This document shows, in pieces, positions 33,066 through 37,550 of a stretch of DNA of 37,550 nt. The stretch lies in contig JAQXIR010000046.1 of NCBI GenBank assembly GCA_029007885.1, positions 1 to 37,550 of the forward strand, in the 5' to 3' direction. The DNA comes from Lachnospiraceae bacterium (lineage in GTDB: Bacteria; Bacillota; Clostridia; Lachnospirales; Lachnospiraceae). The position numbers were made by a program, and so were the translations under genes. The notes below the pieces were generated by a model. That model was not told the DNA's origin, did no database searches, and was given only the letters and a program-made list of their open reading frames with translations. Each line of letters opens with the position of its first letter. Position 1 is the first letter of the stretch.

Positions 33066-34051
33066 AATACCGGAAGGGTGGCATAACTTTGGATGAGAAG
33101 GGAAGGAGTATCAATTTTCTGCAGTAACAGGGTAGATGCCTGAATCCCTAAATCATATACGTCGATGTCTATAATGGTAGGAGAAGGTTCGATTAGCAGG
33201 GAATACGGGTAGGTATCGAAGGTGACAAACGCAATTTCTTCCGGAAGTTTCAAACCGGCTTCGTGGATTGCGTTCATAGCGCCTAGAGCAATTGTATTAT
33301 TTTCACAGACAATGGCACGGGGAGGATTGCTGCTTTGCAACATTTCCTTAACTGTCCGATAACTTGCTTGTATGGTGGAATCGGTATAGCCGATATGACA
33401 GTCCGGGATGCGATAACCATATTCGTACATACCTCCGATAAAGCCGTTTAAACGCTGCTGGGAAATATGATCACCTTTCCCGCTTCCGATAAATGCAGGG
33501 GTTGTATAACCACACTCAATCATGTGCTTGGCAGCAAAGGAACCGGCAAGTCCGTTGTTGGTATCAATCCAGCAAAGATTACAGGAAGGGGCAGGATGCC
33601 CTACGAGAATATGCGGAAATTGAGCATCTAACAGAACGTGGTCAAGTTTGGGTGAGTAGGAAGAACCGTGAATAATGATGCCGTCTGCTGCTTTTTGAGA
33701 AATCAGAGAGGATAGGTAGTCTTCTGCATTTTCCTGTTCGGGAATAGAAGCCAGCATCAGGGAATAGCCGCTTTCAGCAAGTTTTTTCCCGGCACCGCAT
33801 AAAATATCAAACATATGCGGATTACTATATGCCTGTTCTTTTGAAAAATCGGAAAGAAAAAGAATCGTGTTGGTGCGTCCCCTGGCGAAACTGACGGCTC
33901 TTGCATTCGGGGTATAGTTCAGTTTTTTCATTGCCTGCTGTACCCGTTCACAAGTTGCGGGCGAAATGCTGCTCCAATGATTTAAGACTTTAGAAACCGT
34001 GGAGGTCGAAACACCTGCTTCTTTTGCTACATCACTGATTGTTATTGCCAT
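33044..34051 (-). CDS. LacI-family transcriptional regulator
   Basis: The 335-residue regulator has an N-terminal helix-turn-helix (ITISDVAKEAGVSTSTVSKVLN) with hinge KLNYTPNARA, followed by a periplasmic-binding-like sugar domain (about residues 60-330). It diverges from a maltose-type importer, so it most likely controls that operon in response to a maltodextrin-type sugar. Its own promoter contains an operator-like site between the -35 and -10, pointing to autoregulation. On the minus strand AAGGAG lies 8 bases before the ATG. The effector is inferred from context only. Confidence 0.93.
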   Translation of the reverse strand: MAITISDVAKEAGVSTSTVSKVLNHWSSISPATCERVQQAMKKLNYTPNARAVSFARGRTNTILFLSDFSKEQAYSNPHMFDILCGAGKKLAESGYSLMLASIPEQENAEDYLSSLISQKAADGIIIHGSSYSPKLDHVLLDAQFPHILVGHPAPSCNLCWIDTNNGLAGSFAAKHMIECGYTTPAFIGSGKGDHISQQRLNGFIGGMYEYGYRIPDCHIGYTDSTIQASYRTVKEMLQSSNPPRAIVCENNTIALGAMNAIHEAGLKLPEEIAFVTFDTYPYSLLIEPSPTIIDIDVYDLGIQASTLLLQKIDTPSLLIQSYATLPVLKKGKTT

Positions 34052-34089
34052 ATAGGTATCTCCTTGTAAAAATGTCTAAATTTAAAAAT

Positions 34090-34118
34090 ATAGTATAGCG
34101 CTTTCCCAACATAGTCAA
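34090..34118 (-). promoter_or_regulatory. Promoter of the LacI-type gene
   Basis: On the minus strand, TTGACT (34113-34118), a 17-base spacer and TACTAT (34090-34095). The operator-like site 34094-34105 overlaps the -10 and spacer. Confidence 0.75.
34094..34105. promoter_or_regulatory. LacI-family operator, imperfect
   Basis: On the minus strand GAAAGCGCTATA fits the LacI-type pattern GAAA-N-CG-N-TTTC in one half and departs at two positions in the other. Its place in the promoter of the regulator suggests autorepression. Confidence 0.6.
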
Positions 34119-34215
34119 GAAACTCATCTCAAAACAATAGATAAAATATATTTAAAGTGGTATAAATAGCGTAAATAAATGATGTGCACAATTATTTATG
34201 AAACAGATAAACAAT

Positions 34216-34227
34216 GAAAGCGGTTTC
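34216..34227. promoter_or_regulatory. LacI-family or CcpA (cre) operator of the importer operon
   Basis: GAAAGCGGTTTC fits GAAA-N-CG-N-TTTC perfectly. Taken with flanking bases (34215-34228) it also matches 13 of 14 positions of the cre consensus for CcpA. It lies 42 bases before the binding-protein gene. I could not place a good sigma-A promoter in 34130-34215; TATAAA at 34161-34166 has no clear -35. Confidence 0.7.
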
Positions 34228-34269
34228 CTAAAATATTTACGAACCGCACAGAAATGAGGTGTAGAGGAT

Positions 34270-35559
34270 ATGAAGAAGTTAAGCATGATATTGGCGGGGA
34301 TTTTGGTAGTGTCATCTTTGGCAGGCTGTGGCGCAGGAAGCGAAAGTGTCACAACGGATAACGATGTGCCGGCTGTACAGGAGACAGAATCCGCGCAGGA
34401 AACAAAAGAGACAGACGTAAACAAAGAACCGGTTACGATTACGGCATGGCACGACAATGATGAAACCATGATGAACGCACTGGCAGATGTTGTTAACGAA
34501 GCATTAAAAGAAGAAAATATTACACTGAAATTTGAAAAGAAAAGTGATGTGACAGGACAGATTCAATTATATGGTACCGATGCACAAAACGGACCGGATA
34601 TGTATCTGTTTGCACATGATTCGTTAGGAAGTTTTGCGGAAATGGGAATTCTGGAACCGGTATCTAACCTGATTAGTGCTGAGCAGGAAAGTGATTTGAT
34701 TCCGATGACGATTCAGGCAGCTACATACAAAGGGGAACAGTATCTGATGCCCGTATACTATGAAACCCTGCTCTTTATGTATAATAAAGATTTATGGGAA
34801 GGAGAGATTCCTTCTACAACCGAAGACCTGTATGCTTATATGAAAGAGCATACTGACAGTGAAGCGGGCACTTACGCATTGGTAAACCAGCATTCAGGGG
34901 CTTACAACGTGGCACCGTTTATTAACGGTTTTGGCGGCTACATTCTTGATAGTGACGGCAACCCGGGATTGGATTTGCAGGAAACCAAAGACGCTGTTAC
35001 CTATAATAAGAAATTTGCGGCACTTCAGGCAGACGGTGATTACAATACGGTTACAACATTGTTCAACGAAGGAAAAGCAGCAGCAATTATCGGCGGACCG
35101 TGGTTGATTTCCGGTATTAAGGAAGCAGGCATTAATCTTGGAATCAAGTCTCTTGCAGATTTCACACTTCCGGATGGAAATACGTTAAAGCCATATTCAG
35201 GAGTACAATGCCTTGGTGTATTAAAATATGCGGCAGAAAATAAACATGATGCAATCGTTAAGGTGCTGGAAACATTAGCACAGCCTGAGGTTGGCATTAC
35301 ACTTGCCAAAGGATTTAATTGTGCCCCGGCAAACAGCAAGGCATATGATGATCCGGAGGTTGCAGCAAACGAAATGATTCTTGCGATGAAAGAAACGGCT
35401 AAAGTGGCACAACCGATGCCGAATATCCCGCAGATGAATGTTATGTGGGGACCGACAGAATCTCTTCTTGCCGCAGTCAATAAATCGGGTGAAGATGTGG
35501 ATGCGGCAGCAGAAAAATACCAGAACGAGGCACTTTCGGCAATTGCAGATATGCAGTAA
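34270..35559 (+). CDS. Sugar ABC transporter substrate-binding lipoprotein (MalE type)
   Basis: The 429-residue protein has a lipoprotein signal peptide ending LAGC (lipidated Cys20), an acidic linker, and a family 1 solute-binding domain from about residue 55 (VTITAWHDNDE). Features such as GPDMYLFAHDSLGSFAEMG, YLMPVYYETLLFMYNKDLW and AAIIGGPWLISGI are typical of maltose/maltodextrin binders. It is outside the membrane and would hand sugar to the two permeases encoded next. GAGGT and AGAGGA lie before the ATG at 34270. The ATPase is not in this window and may be a shared MsmX-type protein. Confidence 0.93.
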   Translation: MKKLSMILAGILVVSSLAGCGAGSESVTTDNDVPAVQETESAQETKETDVNKEPVTITAWHDNDETMMNALADVVNEALKEENITLKFEKKSDVTGQIQLYGTDAQNGPDMYLFAHDSLGSFAEMGILEPVSNLISAEQESDLIPMTIQAATYKGEQYLMPVYYETLLFMYNKDLWEGEIPSTTEDLYAYMKEHTDSEAGTYALVNQHSGAYNVAPFINGFGGYILDSDGNPGLDLQETKDAVTYNKKFAALQADGDYNTVTTLFNEGKAAAIIGGPWLISGIKEAGINLGIKSLADFTLPDGNTLKPYSGVQCLGVLKYAAENKHDAIVKVLETLAQPEVGITLAKGFNCAPANSKAYDDPEVAANEMILAMKETAKVAQPMPNIPQMNVMWGPTESLLAAVNKSGEDVDAAAEKYQNEALSAIADMQ

Positions 35560-35592
35560 GCGGATAGAAACGCGGAATTGAGGTTTGATAGA

Positions 35593-36489
35593 ATGAAAAA
35601 GAAAAAGGCAGTCCCATGGTTATATAGTTTTCCGGCAATGTTGTTAATCGGAATTATTGTAGTATTCCCGATTGTCTATACGGGATACATATCAATGACT
35701 AATATGAATCTTTACCATTGGTCGGATTTTGAATGGATTGGTCTGGAAAATTATAAACGTGCCCTGTTAAAAGTGGATTCGGGATTCTTAAGCGCCTTGG
35801 AAACAACTCTCCTTTGGACGGCAGGCAATATGGTGTTACAGGTAGTGATAGCGTATCTGATTGCGGTAGGTTTGAATGCGGAAGGCTTAAAGCTTAACCG
35901 ATTGTATAAAACACTTCTCATGTTTCCTTGGGCAATGCCGGCATATGTATCGATTTTAATCTGGCGAGTGGGAATGTATAATACCGAATTCGGGCTCTTC
36001 AATAAAATACTGGTAGCTTTGGGGCTTTCCAAAATGGATTTTCTTTCAAAAAACAGTTCCGCGTTCTTGGCCTGTATGGTGCTGAACTTATGGATGGCTC
36101 TGCCATTTATGATTATGATGATTGACGGCGCATTGCAAAGCATTGACAAAAGTATGTATGAAAGTGCTGTATTGGAGGGAGCGGGATTTTTACAGAAAAA
36201 TATTTATATAACAATTCCTTCCCTTAAAAAAATCATTGCGCCGGCAGTCATTATGACAACTTTTACGACTTTTAAGCAGTTCGATATTATTTATCTGTTG
36301 ACGATGCAGAAAGGATCACTTTCCGGAGCAAGTTTGCAGACAATTATCACCTATGCGCATCAGAATGCGTTTGTATCAAACAATTATGGATTATCCTCCG
36401 CAGTATCAATTGTAATCTTTGGAATTATCATTGTATTCTCCTTTGGTATGAATCGGTCCGGAAAAGGAGAGAGAGGAGAAGAAGCATGA
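35593..36489 (+). CDS. Sugar ABC transporter permease (MalF type)
   Basis: The 298-residue protein has six likely membrane segments and the permease EAA loop (YESAVLEGAGFLQKNIYITI) that docks the ATPase. It lacks the large extra periplasmic domain of E. coli MalF, as usual in Firmicutes. The ATG at 35593 follows GAGG by about 9 bases; a TTG at 35578 would add five residues and is less likely. It overlaps the next permease by 4 bases. Confidence 0.93.
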   Translation: MKKKKAVPWLYSFPAMLLIGIIVVFPIVYTGYISMTNMNLYHWSDFEWIGLENYKRALLKVDSGFLSALETTLLWTAGNMVLQVVIAYLIAVGLNAEGLKLNRLYKTLLMFPWAMPAYVSILIWRVGMYNTEFGLFNKILVALGLSKMDFLSKNSSAFLACMVLNLWMALPFMIMMIDGALQSIDKSMYESAVLEGAGFLQKNIYITIPSLKKIIAPAVIMTTFTTFKQFDIIYLLTMQKGSLSGASLQTIITYAHQNAFVSNNYGLSSAVSIVIFGIIIVFSFGMNRSGKGERGEEA

Positions 36490-37328
36490 AACGGGCAGGA
36501 AAACAAAAGCGGAATCTTTTTTTCTTAAATATTATTTTTATGATTTTGTGTTTTCTCGGTCTTATTCCGATTCTTTATGCCGTAATCCTTTCTGTCAGTC
36601 AGGGAAGCGGAGCATTGACTTCGGGAATGGGAATTTTACCGAAACAGATTACATTTGATAACTATAAAAAAATCATACTAGAGGAACCGTTTTTAAGATG
36701 GCTTATGAATTCAGCAATTTTGAGCATCGGTACGATGATTCTTGCGATGAGTACCAGTGTGACGGCTGCATATGCATTTTCAAGATTCAAATTTAAAGGG
36801 AGAAATGCCATGCTGCAGTTACTTTTGCTGCTGAATGCATTTCCGCAGATACTGACAATGTTTGCAATCTTCCGCCTGTTTAAAAATCTGAATCTGCTCA
36901 ATTCCCATGCGGGATTGATTTTAGTCTACGCAGGCAGTATGTGTATTTTCAGTATCTGGAATATGAAAGGCTACTTTGATTCAATACCTATTGAAATCGA
37001 AGAAGCATCCAAAATAGACGGGGCAAATAATTTCCAACTGATACGGAAAATTATTTTACCCCTTGCCAGACCCGCAATTATTGTTACGGCAGTAATGGTT
37101 TTAATTTATGTATGGAATGAGTATTTGTTTGCCACAACCTTTATGCTGAAGGAAGAAAGCTATACGTTAGCAGGGGGACTATATCAATTACAGGCAAATG
37201 ATTACAGCCGGAGCTGGCCTTTGTTTTCGGCAGCGGCAATTTTGGTGTCCGTTCCGATTTTGATTATCTTCTTCTGCATTCAAAAGTATATGGTTTCCGG
37301 CTTGACTGCGGGAGGCGTGAAAGGATAA
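36486..37328 (+). CDS. Sugar ABC transporter permease (MalG type)
   Basis: The 280-residue second permease has six membrane segments and the EAA loop EIEEASKIDGANNFQLIRKI. The ATG overlaps the stop of the first permease (ATGA), so the two are translationally coupled and should form a heterodimer. The sequence ends in the usual KYMVSGLTAGGVKG, which in MalG-type proteins reaches the ATPase. The GH13 gene begins 6 bases after the stop. Confidence 0.94.
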   Translation: MKRAGKQKRNLFFLNIIFMILCFLGLIPILYAVILSVSQGSGALTSGMGILPKQITFDNYKKIILEEPFLRWLMNSAILSIGTMILAMSTSVTAAYAFSRFKFKGRNAMLQLLLLLNAFPQILTMFAIFRLFKNLNLLNSHAGLILVYAGSMCIFSIWNMKGYFDSIPIEIEEASKIDGANNFQLIRKIILPLARPAIIVTAVMVLIYVWNEYLFATTFMLKEESYTLAGGLYQLQANDYSRSWPLFSAAAILVSVPILIIFFCIQKYMVSGLTAGGVKG

Positions 37329-37334
37329 CAGAAC

Positions 37335-37550
37335 ATGAATAGAAGTGCAATTTTACATATACCTATGTCCCAGTATGCGTTTGCCGAGGCGGAGGATGTA
37401 TTTACCGTCAGGCTTCGGGCAGCAAAGGGGGACCTAAGCTCGTGTACTCTTTTTTTCGGAGACCGGGCCTGTATACAGTCGCCGGTAGTTTTTGAAGAAA
37501 CTCCGATGGAGGCTGTCTGGCAGGACGAATATTATGATTATTTTGAAAAG
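37335..37550 (+). CDS. Start of a neopullulanase/cyclomaltodextrinase-like GH13 gene (3' end outside window)
   Basis: Only 72 residues are visible. They look like the N-terminal starch-binding-type domain of neopullulanase-like cytoplasmic enzymes (ILHIPMSQYAFAEAEDVFTVRLRA split over two strands, then CTLFFGDRACIQSP). There is no signal peptide, so it would act inside the cell on imported maltodextrins. It directly follows the permease genes, which fits a maltodextrin uptake-and-cleavage operon. The catalytic domain is beyond the window, so the GH13 call is an inference from this N-terminus and context. Confidence 0.75.
   Translation, partial: MNRSAILHIPMSQYAFAEAEDVFTVRLRAAKGDLSSCTLFFGDRACIQSPVVFEETPMEAVWQDEYYDYFEK

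Noticed and set aside
37335..37550. Calling a specific enzyme (neopullulanase versus cyclomaltodextrinase)
   Set aside because: Only the N-terminal domain is in view; catalytic residues lie outside the window.

Overview
The window looks like chromosome from a motile, low-GC, Gram-positive member of the Clostridia, most probably Lachnospiraceae. The evidence is the set of protein families (PolC-type replicase, CheC/CheD chemotaxis, FchA plus FolD, a Gram-positive lipoprotein sugar binder), strong AGGAGG-type ribosome binding sites and AT-leaning codon use. Every gene order and function below was read from the sequence alone, with no database search. I see no mobile element, tRNA, rRNA or CRISPR array.

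Layout. (1) 1-6837, plus strand: the end of a chemotaxis/motility operon, cheA (3' part), cheW, cheC, cheD, a small membrane protein, the motility sigma factor fliA, a FapA/DUF342 protein, a small uncharacterised protein, a SwrB-like membrane protein and an MltG-like protein without its catalytic domain. Its 3' untranslated region (6869-7180) carries an array of five hairpins of fixed geometry, followed by a bidirectional terminator. (2) 7292-8559, minus strand: a CheX-like protein and CheY, with their own promoter. (3) 8672-10643: rpsB-tsf with a strong promoter, a structured leader and a strong terminator. (4) 10703-18541: an accessory stretch with a stub of a SRAP (YedK-type) gene overlapping dinB, a small unknown protein, a lactate-dehydrogenase-family gene, a chemoreceptor followed by an aldose epimerase-like protein and a glycosyltransferase, then a polysaccharide deacetylase and a bactofilin. 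(5) 18559-23713: pyrH, frr, uppS, cdsA, dxr, rseP. (6) 23801-25954: a PP2C phosphatase and a membrane Ser/Thr kinase behind their own promoter. (7) 25994-33035: ispG, polC, fchA, folD. (8) 33044-37550: a LacI-type regulator divergent from a maltose-type ABC importer (binding protein and two permeases) and the start of a neopullulanase-like GH13 gene.

How it fits together. The backbone cheA-W-C-D-sigma-SwrB / rpsB-tsf-pyrH-frr-uppS-cdsA-dxr-rseP / polC follows the order known from Bacillus subtilis, interrupted by local insertions: cheX-cheY, the dinB-to-bactofilin island, and the kinase/phosphatase pair. The most notable points are the alternating A-B-A-B-A hairpin array at the end of the motility transcript, a FolD that lacks two cyclohydrolase residues directly beside the separate cyclohydrolase FchA, a SRAP remnant that could serve as a translational leader for dinB, a CheX-like protein with four MshEN-like repeats paired with CheY, and a non-RD kinase with its phosphatase.
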